A DNA stretch of 15,500 nucleotides, from positions 1 to 15,500 of the forward strand of contig JBDTVS010000147.1 in assembly GCA_040007095.1 (NCBI GenBank). Reading direction: 5' to 3'. This stretch comes from JBDTVS01 sp040007095. GTDB taxonomy: Bacteria > Acidobacteriota > Vicinamibacteria > Vicinamibacterales > CAVVIG01. Under the pieces are notes generated by a model. That model saw only the letters and a list, made by a program, of their open reading frames with translations. It searched no databases and was not told the DNA's origin. Both the position numbers and the translations under genes were made by a program. Below are positions 1 to 8,479 of this stretch, in pieces (the stretch's first letter is position 1; each line of letters opens with the position of its first letter).

Positions 1-1150
1 GCGGGAAGTTGTAGTGGAGCATGAAGCTCTTCCACGTCTCGCCTTCGAAGCTCTCAATCTTTTGCGCGTCGTCGTCCGTGCCGAGCGTGCAGGTGACAAG
101 TGCCTGCGTTTCGCCGCGTGTGAACACGGCCGACCCGTGCGTCCGGGGAAGCACGCCGAGCTCGATCCAAATCGGCCGCACTTCGTCGAACTTCCGGCCG
201 TCCAGGCGCACCCCGTGGGTGAGCACCTCCTCGCGCAGGACCTTTCCCTTCAGCTCCTTGAAGATGTGCTTGGCCTCGACTTTACGCTGGACTTCGCCTT
301 CGGGAAGCGACGCCACCAGGTCGTCGAACAGCTCGTCGACGCGGTCGTAATTTTCAAGCTTGCCGCGGATGCGCATCGCTTCCGTCAGCGGCACGAATAT
401 CTTCTCTTCCACCTCGCGGTAGAAATCGTGGCCAATCTCTTTCTTGGCGACCGCGGTCTTCTTGGGGCCGACCTGACGGGCCAGATCGTCGATCGCTGCC
501 ACGATCTGCTTGATGGCCGCGTGCGCCGCCTCGAGCGCCTCGACGACCTGCTGCTCGGTGACCTGTTTCGCCCCGGCCTCGACCATCATGAGGCCGTCGG
601 CGCTTCCCGCCACCACGAGATCGATCAGACTGTGCTTGCGCTGCTCGAACGTCGGGTTGATGACGTACTGGCCGTCCACCAGGCCCACGCGCACGCCGGC
701 AATCGTCTTTTCGAACGGGATCGCCGAAATGGCCAGCGCCGCCGACGCGCCGGTCAGCGCCAGCACATCGGTGTCGTTCTCCGCGTCGGCTGAAAGCACC
801 AGCGCGATGATTTGCGTCTCGTAGCGCCATCCGGACGGGAAGAGCGGCCGGATCGGCCGGTCGATCACCCGACTGGTGAGCACTTCCTTTTCCGCCGGCT
901 TGCCTTCTCGTTTGAAGAACCCGCCGGGGATGCGGCCCGAGGCGTAGGTGTATTCACGATAGTCCACCGTCAGCGGCAGGAAATCGATCCCTTCGCGCGC
1001 GTTGGCGGCGCGGCATGCAGTGACGAGCACAACCGAGTCGCCATAGCGGACGATGACCGCGCCGTCGGCCTGCTTGGCGAGCTTGCCGGTTTCGAGCGAG
1101 AGGGTCTTGCCGTTGATCGAGAGCTCACGGGTAATCGGTGTCGGTTTCAT
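1..1150 (-). CDS. pnp: Polyribonucleotide nucleotidyltransferase (PNPase), N-terminal part, cut by left edge
   Basis: PNPase is the phosphate-dependent 3'-5' exoribonuclease of mRNA decay, a trimer that can join the RNA degradosome. The ATG at 1150-1148 opens a frame that reads through the left edge, giving about 383 residues of a family that is usually about 700. Residues 1 to about 145 form the first RNase PH domain, with the typical stretches DYREYTYASGRIPGGFFKRE and SRVIDRPIRPLFP. An all-helical linker domain follows (about 150-320). The second RNase PH domain begins near residue 325, with HGSAVFTRGETQ and then FMLHYNFP at the edge. The catalytic part of that domain and the KH and S1 RNA-binding domains would lie outside the window. 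The start overlaps the rpsO stop as ATGA and has no visible Shine-Dalgarno sequence, so translation is probably coupled to rpsO. Identification is certain; the C-terminal half cannot be judged. Confidence 0.98.
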   Translation of the reverse strand, partial: MKPTPITRELSINGKTLSLETGKLAKQADGAVIVRYGDSVVLVTACRAANAREGIDFLPLTVDYREYTYASGRIPGGFFKREGKPAEKEVLTSRVIDRPIRPLFPSGWRYETQIIALVLSADAENDTDVLALTGASAALAISAIPFEKTIAGVRVGLVDGQYVINPTFEQRKHSLIDLVVAGSADGLMMVEAGAKQVTEQQVVEALEAAHAAIKQIVAAIDDLARQVGPKKTAVAKKEIGHDFYREVEEKIFVPLTEAMRIRGKLENYDRVDELFDDLVASLPEGEVQRKVEAKHIFKELKGKVLREEVLTHGVRLDGRKFDEVRPIWIELGVLPRTHGSAVFTRGETQALVTCTLGTDDDAQKIESFEGETWKSFMLHYNFP

Positions 1151-1416
1151 TTGCGGATATTCAGGCGCTTGATGAGGTCAGAGTATCGATGGGTGTCTTT
1201 GGTCTTGAGGTAATCGAGGAGCCGTCGACGCTTTCCGACCAGCATCAACAGACCGCGGCGTGAATGATGGTCCTTCGCGTGGGTCTTGAAATGCTCGGTC
1301 AGGTAGGTGATGCGCTCGCTCAAGATTGCGACCTGCACCTCCGGGGATCCCGTATCCGATTCGTGTGTCTTGTAGCTGCCAATCAGCTCGGTCTTGCGGT
1401 CTTTGCTCAGCGCCAC
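1147..1416 (-). CDS. rpsO: 30S ribosomal protein S15
   Basis: S15 is a primary 16S rRNA-binding protein that organises the platform of the 30S subunit and contributes to bridge B4 with the 50S. The product is 89 residues, the standard family length. It carries the S15 signature stretches DTGSPEVQVAILSERI, KDHHSRRGLLMLVGKRRRLL and a C-terminal YSDLIKRLNIRK. I chose the GTG at 1416-1414 because the protein then begins like other S15 proteins (ALSKDRKTELI) and because GGAGGG at 1429-1424 sits 7 bases upstream. An earlier in-frame GTG at 1431 would overlap that ribosome binding site and add five residues. The stop TGA (1149-1147) overlaps the pnp start by four bases, and truB ends 89 bases upstream. 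In many bacteria S15 represses its own translation by binding its leader; whether that holds here is not visible. Confidence 0.97.
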   Translation of the reverse strand: MALSKDRKTELIGSYKTHESDTGSPEVQVAILSERITYLTEHFKTHAKDHHSRRGLLMLVGKRRRLLDYLKTKDTHRYSDLIKRLNIRK

Positions 1417-1505
1417 GCGGCTGCCCTCCACGAGCGGCCCAGGAACCTATCCGGCACCAGGCACGCCGTCTACCAAGAATCCGTTAGTCGAACAAGCTCA
1501 AGATG
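1417..1505 (-). other. truB-rpsO intergenic leader
   Basis: This 89-base spacer lies between the TruB stop and the S15 start. Apart from the Shine-Dalgarno at its downstream end, I see no convincing promoter and no stem followed by a T run. It contains short complementary and repeated segments (two CCTGG copies, GGTGCC, GGGCC) that could fold. S15 is known in several phyla to bind structured leaders just before its start, so this is where such a site would be, but the fold cannot be confirmed by eye. Confidence 0.3.
1424..1429 (-). promoter_or_regulatory. Strong Shine-Dalgarno of rpsO
   Basis: The minus strand reads GGAGGG here, followed by seven bases and then GTG. It is the best ribosome binding site in the window and it settles the S15 start at 1416, giving an 89-residue protein. 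Strong translation of a ribosomal protein would be expected from it, despite the GTG start. Confidence 0.85.
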
Positions 1506-2519
1506 TTAGATCAGAACAACTGAGGGATGCAAAAGACCGGAACTCGAGACCCGACGGCCCAGCCCGACCAGTTGACCTTCGGAAGCGAGCAGCCGCACCC
1601 AATCGTCGGACTCAGACGGGGCCGGGGACTCCAACTCGTGGCTCGCCCCACGCAGGGGAAACGCGAACTCGGCGGGACCCAACTCGCGGCCGTGTCGTGC
1701 GCGCGTGATGCCGTCAGGTGTCAGGACGACCGCTGACAGGCGAGGAAGCATGGACGCGAGCGGCACGACGCTCGCAACGGCGGCTGCGAGGTCGCGTTCC
1801 ACGACGTCGATCGGGATCGCTTCGGTCAGTCCGTAGTCGCCGCTCCTGGTGCGCCGCAGACCCGAGAGGTGCGCTCCGGTTCCGAGTCGTTCACCGAGAT
1901 CGTGCGCCAGCGAGCGCACGTAGAAGCCTGCCGAGCACTCGACGCGCAACACCAGACGCTCGGCCTCCAGACTGAGGATCTCCAGGCCATGCGCCGTCAC
2001 TTCGACCGGCACCGGACGCCTGAGCGGCGGTTCAGTCGCCGTGTCGAGCGCCACCGACTCCACGCCTGGCGCCCTCGCCGATACGTCGGGCGAGGCGTGC
2101 GTCCTGCGGCGGGCTTCGGCTCTCGCCAGTCGGTAGCTGCGGGTTCCGTCAATCTTCTTCGCCGAGTAGAGCGGCGGCTGCTGCAGAAAACGGCCGCGGA
2201 AGGGACCGAGGCCGGCCTCGATTTCCAGGCGCGTCGGCCACGGCCCATCGTATCTGGTACCCACTGGCGCGCCCTGAGCGTCGGCGGTGTCGGTCGACGT
2301 CCCCAGATGAATGACGGCCTCGTACGATTTGTCGCCGGCCGTCAGAAAGCGCGCCAGCCGGGTGGCGCGGCCAAGCACCAGAGCCAGCACGCCACTTGCC
2401 GCAGGATCGAGCGTGCCGGTATGTCCGACGCGTGGCTCGCCAAGCGCGCGCCGCGCACGAGCGACGATGTCGTGGGAGGTCGGACCTGTGGGTTTGTCGA
2501 TGACGAGAACGCCGTCCAT
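1506..2519 (-). CDS. truB: tRNA pseudouridine(55) synthase TruB
   Basis: TruB converts U55 of the tRNA T-loop to pseudouridine and also acts as a tRNA folding chaperone. The protein has 337 residues; E. coli TruB has 314. It starts MDGVLVIDKPTGPTSHD and has the catalytic motif GHTGTLDPAASGVL at 32-45, in which D38 corresponds to the catalytic aspartate. KSYEA (64-68), the YSAKKIDG stretch (118-125) and CSAGFYVRSLAHDLG (195-209) are typical of the family, and a PUA-like tail runs from about 260. A basic and then proline/alanine-rich segment at about 136-168 is longer than in familiar TruB proteins. The ATG at 2519 matches the family N-terminus. The bases before it (CCCCCTAATTTT) hold no Shine-Dalgarno, so coupling to nrnA 44 bases upstream, or SD-independent initiation, is likely. 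rpsO follows. Confidence 0.96.
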   Translation of the reverse strand: MDGVLVIDKPTGPTSHDIVARARRALGEPRVGHTGTLDPAASGVLALVLGRATRLARFLTAGDKSYEAVIHLGTSTDTADAQGAPVGTRYDGPWPTRLEIEAGLGPFRGRFLQQPPLYSAKKIDGTRSYRLARAEARRRTHASPDVSARAPGVESVALDTATEPPLRRPVPVEVTAHGLEILSLEAERLVLRVECSAGFYVRSLAHDLGERLGTGAHLSGLRRTRSGDYGLTEAIPIDVVERDLAAAVASVVPLASMLPRLSAVVLTPDGITRARHGRELGPAEFAFPLRGASHELESPAPSESDDWVRLLASEGQLVGLGRRVSSSGLLHPSVVLI

Positions 2520-2530
2520 AAAATTAGGGG

Positions 2531-2548
2531 GCCTGGAGCGTGCCAGGC
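2531..2548 (-). repeat. Small hairpin between nrnA and truB
   Basis: GCCTGG and CCAGGC form a perfect 6-bp stem around a 6-base loop, ending 11 bases before the truB ATG. On the minus strand the bases just upstream (2549-2562) also show a short direct repeat of CTCCGCCTG. No T run follows directly, so it is not a normal intrinsic terminator. It might affect truB initiation, or be chance in GC-rich DNA. Confidence 0.4.
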
Positions 2549-2563
2549 GGAGCAGGCGGAGAA

Positions 2564-3652
2564 CTACACGCGCTCCCGTTCCTTTTCCGTCTGGGCCAGG
2601 GTGTCCTGGCAATCACGCAATGCGACCGCCGCCTGGGTCTTGGCGACGAAGGTCTTCCGCAGTGAGTCAATGCCGCCCCGGACCGTGCACCCCGCGGCGT
2701 TCTTGTGGCCGCCGCCGCCGAACTCCTTGGCGACGGCGCCGACATCGATGTTGCCCTTCGACCGAATGCTCACGCGGTACTCGTCGCCCTCAGCCTGCTT
2801 GAAGAAGACCACGGCCTGGATCTCTTTGACGGTCAGGGGCATGTTGACCAGCCCGTCGGTGTCCTCGTACGTGCCGCCGGCAGCCTGCGCCATTGCCTGA
2901 TCGAGAAACACGACCGCGACCCGTCCGGTGTCGTCCACCTGCATGGCGTTCAGCACCGCGCCGAGCATTCGCAGCCGGCCCATGCTGTTGCTGTCGTACA
3001 CGCTGCGAGCCACGAGTACCGGGTCGACGCCGGCAATGAGCGCCTCGCGGCAGATGTCGAACGTCCCAGGCGAGATCCCGGAGTAGTGAAACGAGCCGGT
3101 GTCGGTGAGGATCGCCAGGTAGACGTGGGTCGCGATCTCGACAGACAGCGGGACCCCGAGCGCGCCGATCACGTCGTACACCAACTCGGCGCAGGCGGCT
3201 GCGGTCGCATCGAACCAATTGATCTGGCCGTAGCCGGAGTTGCCCGGATGGTGATCGATGTTGATCAGGAAATACTGATCGAGGCCTTCGACTCCCGTTC
3301 GAGCCAGGTCGCTGCACTCCATGATGATGGCGGCGTCGAACGCGCCGTCCACGCGCCCGGCGATTTCGATCTCCGGCACGCCGGGAAACACCATCATCGG
3401 TGCCGGCGCGGCGTCGCGGTTGACCACCGAGACGTGCTTGCCGAGCGCGCGGAGCGCATACGCCATCGCCAGCTGCGATCCGATCGAATCGCCGTCCGGC
3501 CTCGCATGCGAGCAGAGCACGAAGCGCTGCCGGGTGGCGATGGCGTCGACGATTTGCCCGACTTCGGGAGCGGCGGCTCTGCTCGAAATCACTGCCGGTC
3601 GCCTGCTGGTCGCGAACGATCGAGAATCGGTTGGTCTGTTCTCGCCAACCAT
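2564..3652 (-). CDS. nrnA: Bifunctional oligoribonuclease / pAp phosphatase (DHH-DHHA1 family, NrnA-like)
   Basis: NrnA-type enzymes degrade very short RNAs (2-5 nt) and dephosphorylate 3'-phosphoadenosine 5'-phosphate in the cytoplasm, and they replace Orn where that gene is absent. The 362-residue product has the whole motif set of the DHH superfamily. This comprises SHARPDGDSIGS (48-59), a metal-binding aspartate in MECSD (111-115), NIDHHPGN (131-138), LTDTGSF (182-188), and the DHHA1 substrate-binding loop GGGGHKNAAG (312-321). About 28 residues precede the first conserved helix, a little long for the family. The ATG at 3652 is taken as start, but the GTG at 3592, with AGG about nine bases upstream, is a real alternative. 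It lies 62 bases after rbfA and 44 before truB. The position between rbfA and truB is common in several phyla and fits co-regulation with RNA decay (pnp) and 30S maturation. Confidence 0.95.
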   Translation of the reverse strand: MVGENRPTDSRSFATSRRPAVISSRAAAPEVGQIVDAIATRQRFVLCSHARPDGDSIGSQLAMAYALRALGKHVSVVNRDAAPAPMMVFPGVPEIEIAGRVDGAFDAAIIMECSDLARTGVEGLDQYFLINIDHHPGNSGYGQINWFDATAAACAELVYDVIGALGVPLSVEIATHVYLAILTDTGSFHYSGISPGTFDICREALIAGVDPVLVARSVYDSNSMGRLRMLGAVLNAMQVDDTGRVAVVFLDQAMAQAAGGTYEDTDGLVNMPLTVKEIQAVVFFKQAEGDEYRVSIRSKGNIDVGAVAKEFGGGGHKNAAGCTVRGGIDSLRKTFVAKTQAAVALRDCQDTLAQTEKERERV

Positions 3653-3714
3653 GCGATGTCCCGGTTGAACGTCGTTTTTTTCACAAGGGTTCAGTGCTGG
3701 CTAGTGACGCGACG
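3653..3714 (-). other. rbfA-nrnA spacer
   Basis: A 62-base gap. On the minus strand it contains an A7 tract (3675-3681) followed by ACGACGTT, and a weak GGGA about six bases before the nrnA ATG. I see no stem that would terminate transcription and no promoter with both boxes. It is most simply an operon-internal spacer. Confidence 0.4.
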
Positions 3715-4092
3715 CTAAGTCTTGTCGTCATCGGGTGGCGGTGACGGGCTTTGATGAAGCTCGTGCAGAAGCTGTTCGATCCGATCCTGACCCGCAATCG
3801 ACGCGTCGTAAATGAATGTCAGAGAGGGCACGCGTTTCAACCGCAGGTGGCTGCCGATCTGGCGGCGCAGGAATGGAATCGCGCGCTCGAGCGCGCGGGA
3901 GGTATTGCGCCGGGCGGTCTCGTCGCCGAGGGCCGTGTAGAACACCCGGGCCGATTGCAGATCGGGGCTCACCTGGACGCGCGTCAGGGTCACGAACCCG
4001 ATGCCAGGATCGTGAACCTCCCGGCTGAGCAACTGCGCGATCTCGGCCCGCAGCTGATCGGCCACACGGTCTGGACGGGAGCCTTGAGACAT
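3715..4092 (-). CDS. rbfA: 30S ribosome-binding factor RbfA
   Basis: RbfA binds immature 30S subunits near the 5' end of 16S rRNA and aids late maturation, notably in the cold. The 125-residue product matches the family length and shows the conserved opening RPDRVADQLRAEIAQLL. It also has the characteristic KH-type core, DPGIGFVTLTRVQVSPDLQSARVFY, and the later RLKRVPSLTFIYD. The C-terminus is an acidic, proline-containing tail (SPSPPPDDDKT). The ATG at 4092 gives the expected N-terminus but has no Shine-Dalgarno in the preceding 20 bases, which follow directly on a long inverted repeat after infB. Genes for IF2 upstream and NrnA downstream are the usual neighbours. Confidence 0.96.
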   Translation of the reverse strand: MSQGSRPDRVADQLRAEIAQLLSREVHDPGIGFVTLTRVQVSPDLQSARVFYTALGDETARRNTSRALERAIPFLRRQIGSHLRLKRVPSLTFIYDASIAGQDRIEQLLHELHQSPSPPPDDDKT

Positions 4093-4111
4093 CGTGAACT
4101 GCGAACGTCTG

Positions 4112-4160
4112 AAGTGAGAAGGCTGAAGCCTGACGAGCCCAGCCTTCAGCCTTCCAACTT
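4112..4160 (-). repeat. Long imperfect inverted repeat between infB stop and rbfA
   Basis: The arms GAAGGCTGAAG (4118-4128) and CTTCAGCCTTC (4144-4154) are perfectly complementary over 11 bp around a 15-base loop. Beyond a 2-base mismatch on each side, AAGT (4112-4115) pairs with ACTT (4157-4160), giving 15 pairs in a 17-bp arm. The repeat begins at the last bases of the infB stop codon. No T run follows on either strand, so it is not a canonical terminator. On the RNA it would make a stable hairpin between infB and rbfA. It could protect the upstream message, act as a processing site, or be a dispersed REP-like palindrome. Only one copy is seen in this window. Confidence 0.75.
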
Positions 4161-7050
4161 ACGCGGTCGTTAGTACCCGTTCCATCGCGAAGACCTCGAT
4201 CAGGTCGCCGACGCGAATGTCGTTGAACTTGTCGAAGCCGATGCCGCACTCGAACCCGGTCTTGACTTCGCTGACATCGTCCTTGAAGCGGCGTAGCGAA
4301 CCGATCTTCCCCTCGTAGATCACGACGTTGTCGCGAAGCAGTCTCGCCTGGCTGTCGCCGGCGCGGGTCATCCGGCCCTCGGTAACCATGCACCCGGCGA
4401 TGGTCCCGAACTTCGGCACCTTGAAGATGCTGCGGACGGCGGCGACGCCCAGCCGGACCTCCTTGAAGGTCGGATCCAGCAGCCCCGTCATCGCCTTCTT
4501 CATTTCATCGGTGACGTTGTAGATGACCGAGTGCTGGCGGACTTCGACGCGCTCGCGCGCCGCAATCTCTTCCGCATTGCGGTCCGGCCGCACGTTGAAC
4601 GCGATGATGATGGCGTTGGAGGCCGACGCCAGCAGCACGTCGGATTCGTTCACCGCGCCGACGCCGGCATGGATGATCCGGATCTTCACTTTTTCGTCCG
4701 ACAGCTTCGCCAGCGTGTCGGCGAGCACTTCGGATGACCCCTGCACGTCTGCCTTGATGATGATCGGCAGCTCTTTCATGCCGCCTTCGGCAATTTGCGC
4801 CTGCAACGACTCGAGCGTGAGACGGGCGCCTTTCGAGCCGAGCGCCCGCGATTTCGCCTGTTCCTCCCGGAAGTTGGCGATCTGCCGCGCCTTGGCGGCC
4901 TCGGCCACCTGGAAGAGATCGCCGGGCTGCGGCAGCCCCGTCAGACCCAGGACTTCCACCGGCGTGGACGGCCCTGCAGACTTGGTCGGCCGGCCGCGGT
5001 CGTCGATGAGCGCCCGGACGCGCCCTACCACCGGACCGGCGATGAACGTATCGCCAACGCTCAGCGTGCCGTCCTGCACGAGCACCGTCGCCACCGGTCC
5101 GCGCCCTTTGTCGAGCTTGGCTTCGAGCACGGTGCCCGATGCGCTTCGCTTGGGGTTTGCTTTCAATTCGCCGATATCGGTGACCAGCAGAATCATCTCG
5201 AGCAGCAGCTCGATGTTTTGCTTTTTCTTGGCGGACACCTCGACGGTGACGGTCTTGCCGCCCCATTCCTCGGGCATCAGGTCGAGTTCGGTCAGCTCGC
5301 GCTTGACTTTCTCGGTGTTGGCGTTCGGCTTGTCGACCTTGTTGATCGCCACCACGATCGGCACCCCGGCCGCTCTGGCATGATCGATCGCCTCACGCGT
5401 CTGCGGCATCACTCCGTCGTCGGCCGCGACCACGATGACGACCAGGTCGGTCACCTTGGCGCCGCGGGCGCGCATGAGCGTGAACGCGGCGTGGCCCGGC
5501 GTATCGAGGAACACGATGTTTCGCTTGTTGATCGTGACGTGATACGCGCCGATGTGCTGCGTGATCCCGCCGGCCTCGCGCTCCGCGACCCGCGTTTCGC
5601 GGATCGCATCGAGCAGACTGGTCTTGCCGTGATCGACGTGACCCATGACGGTCACCACCGGCGCGCGCGTCACGACGTCCTCCGGACGGGAGTCGTCGGC
5701 GTCCCCCTGCAGCAGCTCCTGTTCGAAACTGCGCATTTCCACGTTGGCTCCGAATTCCCGCGCGATCATCATCGCCGTATCGGTGTCGAGCGTGGAGTTG
5801 ATGGTCAGCATCAGCCGCTTCATCAAGAGCTTCGCCAGCACGTCCTTCACCCGGATATCGAGCTTGTCCGCGAGATCCTTCACGGTCATGCCTTCGGCCA
5901 GCGTGATGCTGCGCGTGACCGGCGGCGGCTCGGCCGGCGCTTGGGCGACTGGTCGCGGCGCATCCCGACGCGGTCCGGAGCGCGGTGCGAACGTCGGCCT
6001 GTAGGGCGGACGGTGTTGGCCGGGCCGCTGCGGATACTGTCCCGGTCGAGGAGGCAAGCCAGGCTGCGGCGGGCGAACGGGCTGAGACGGCAGCGGTCGA
6101 GGCCCGCCCGGTGGGGCCGACGGTCGTGCCACGCTCGGATAGCTCGAGGGCGGACGCGGCGGCCCACCAGGGCGCGCCGGCTGTACTGGAGGCCGTGCTC
6201 CGGATACTCCCGGTTGTCCGGGTGCGGCCGTGCCAGTGCCGGCACCAGTGCCAGGTCGTGCCGCCATCGGAGGGCCGGTTCTCGGCGGCGCCGGTCTGGG
6301 GATCACGCGCGGTGCGGTCCGGGTCACCGTTGGCAATGGGGCTGGCGGCGTTGTCGGCCGCTGCTCCTCGATACGTAGCCGCAACGTCGGCGGCACCAGG
6401 CGTCCAGGTGCGATACGCGGGACAACGGGCGGCGGCGGTGTGACGACGGCTTCAACGGCGGCCGGTTTCGGCTGCTCGATGACGACCTGCGGTGGAGGCG
6501 GCGCCTCGACAGGAGGTTCTTCGACGGGTGGGCTCACTTCAGCGACGGCAGCCACTGGCGGTGCGGGCGCCTCAACCGGCTCTTCAACGACGCTGACCTC
6601 GATCGGCGCCGGCGCTGGCGCCGGTTCCGGTTTCGCGTGGAGAACCGGCTCCGGGATCGCGATCGGCGTGGGCTCGGGCTCCGGCTCGACGCCCGGCACG
6701 ACCTCCGGTTCGAGCGTCGGCACGGCGATGGTCACCGGTTTAACGGTTTTGACCAGTCGCGGAGGAGGCAACGGGGGCGCGACCGGCCTCGTCGGTTCGG
6801 CTGGCTTCTTGGCTGGCGTGCTGCCCTTCTTGCCCTTGACAACTGGAGCGTCCGCGAAGATGTCGCCTCCTGGCAGCGAAATATTGCGCTGGCGTGCGAG
6901 GCGCTCGACGAACTGGCGGGCAACGACTTCTTCAATCGTGCTCGAAGCGCTCTTGAGGTCAATGCCGTGATCCCGCTTCAACAGCGCGGTCACCTCCTGA
7001 CTGGTGGTGCCGAGCAGTTCTGCGACTTTATAAATCCGGACTGTTGCCAA
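4159..7050 (-). CDS. infB: Translation initiation factor IF-2
   Basis: IF2 is the GTPase that brings fMet-tRNA to the 30S subunit and promotes 50S joining. The product is 963 residues (E. coli 890). An IF2_N module lies at 1 to about 52. A very Pro/Ala/Val- and then Pro/Arg-rich linker spans about 75-375, and a second IF2_N-like module about 381-440. The GTPase domain has G1 GHVDHGKT (470-477), G2 GGITQHIG (494-501), G3 DTPGH (516-520), G4 NKVD (570-573) and G5 SAKK (606-609). Domains II, III and the initiator-tRNA-binding C-terminus follow intact to about 960. The start is TTG (7050-7048), supported by AGAGGA six bases upstream and by the family N-terminus (ATVRIYKVAELLG). No internal start for a shorter isoform is obvious. 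It lies 73 bases after nusA, and the inverted repeat begins at its stop. Confidence 0.97.
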   Translation of the reverse strand: MATVRIYKVAELLGTTSQEVTALLKRDHGIDLKSASSTIEEVVARQFVERLARQRNISLPGGDIFADAPVVKGKKGSTPAKKPAEPTRPVAPPLPPPRLVKTVKPVTIAVPTLEPEVVPGVEPEPEPTPIAIPEPVLHAKPEPAPAPAPIEVSVVEEPVEAPAPPVAAVAEVSPPVEEPPVEAPPPPQVVIEQPKPAAVEAVVTPPPPVVPRIAPGRLVPPTLRLRIEEQRPTTPPAPLPTVTRTAPRVIPRPAPPRTGPPMAARPGTGAGTGTAAPGQPGVSGARPPVQPARPGGPPRPPSSYPSVARPSAPPGGPRPLPSQPVRPPQPGLPPRPGQYPQRPGQHRPPYRPTFAPRSGPRRDAPRPVAQAPAEPPPVTRSITLAEGMTVKDLADKLDIRVKDVLAKLLMKRLMLTINSTLDTDTAMMIAREFGANVEMRSFEQELLQGDADDSRPEDVVTRAPVVTVMGHVDHGKTSLLDAIRETRVAEREAGGITQHIGAYHVTINKRNIVFLDTPGHAAFTLMRARGAKVTDLVVIVVAADDGVMPQTREAIDHARAAGVPIVVAINKVDKPNANTEKVKRELTELDLMPEEWGGKTVTVEVSAKKKQNIELLLEMILLVTDIGELKANPKRSASGTVLEAKLDKGRGPVATVLVQDGTLSVGDTFIAGPVVGRVRALIDDRGRPTKSAGPSTPVEVLGLTGLPQPGDLFQVAEAAKARQIANFREEQAKSRALGSKGARLTLESLQAQIAEGGMKELPIIIKADVQGSSEVLADTLAKLSDEKVKIRIIHAGVGAVNESDVLLASASNAIIIAFNVRPDRNAEEIAARERVEVRQHSVIYNVTDEMKKAMTGLLDPTFKEVRLGVAAVRSIFKVPKFGTIAGCMVTEGRMTRAGDSQARLLRDNVVIYEGKIGSLRRFKDDVSEVKTGFECGIGFDKFNDIRVGDLIEVFAMERVLTTA

Positions 7051-7056
7051 GCTGCG

Positions 7057-7062
7057 TCCTCT
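7057..7062 (-). promoter_or_regulatory. Shine-Dalgarno of infB before a TTG start
   Basis: The minus strand reads AGAGGA, six bases before TTG at 7050. This spacing, together with the conserved IF2 N-terminus, supports the rare TTG as the true start of a highly expressed gene. Confidence 0.75.
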
Positions 7063-7075
7063 TTTGCTGTTGGCC

Positions 7076-7091
7076 GGGCCTTACCAGGCCC
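7076..7091 (-). repeat. Short GC hairpin in nusA-infB spacer
   Basis: GGGCCT and AGGCCC form a 6-bp stem with a 4-base loop (GGTA on the transcribed-sense strand), within the 73-base spacer between the nusA stop and the infB start. No T run follows, so it is not a canonical terminator. It ends about 13 bases before the infB Shine-Dalgarno. It may be a processing or pausing element or chance. Confidence 0.45.
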
Positions 7092-7123
7092 CGCGTGCAC
7101 CGATGGACCTCAACGGATCCACC

Positions 7124-8476
<1,353 letters not shown>

Positions 8477-8479
8477 CTC

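Noticed and set aside
4795..6378. A 527-codon open frame on the plus strand
   Set aside because: It mirrors infB; the Arg/His-rich translation has no domain and the end runs into the complement of the Pro-rich linker.
5985..6980. Apparent low-complexity repeats on the plus strand
   Set aside because: The repetitive GGC/GGT-rich DNA is the complement of the Pro/Ala-rich IF2 linker codons and needs no other explanation.
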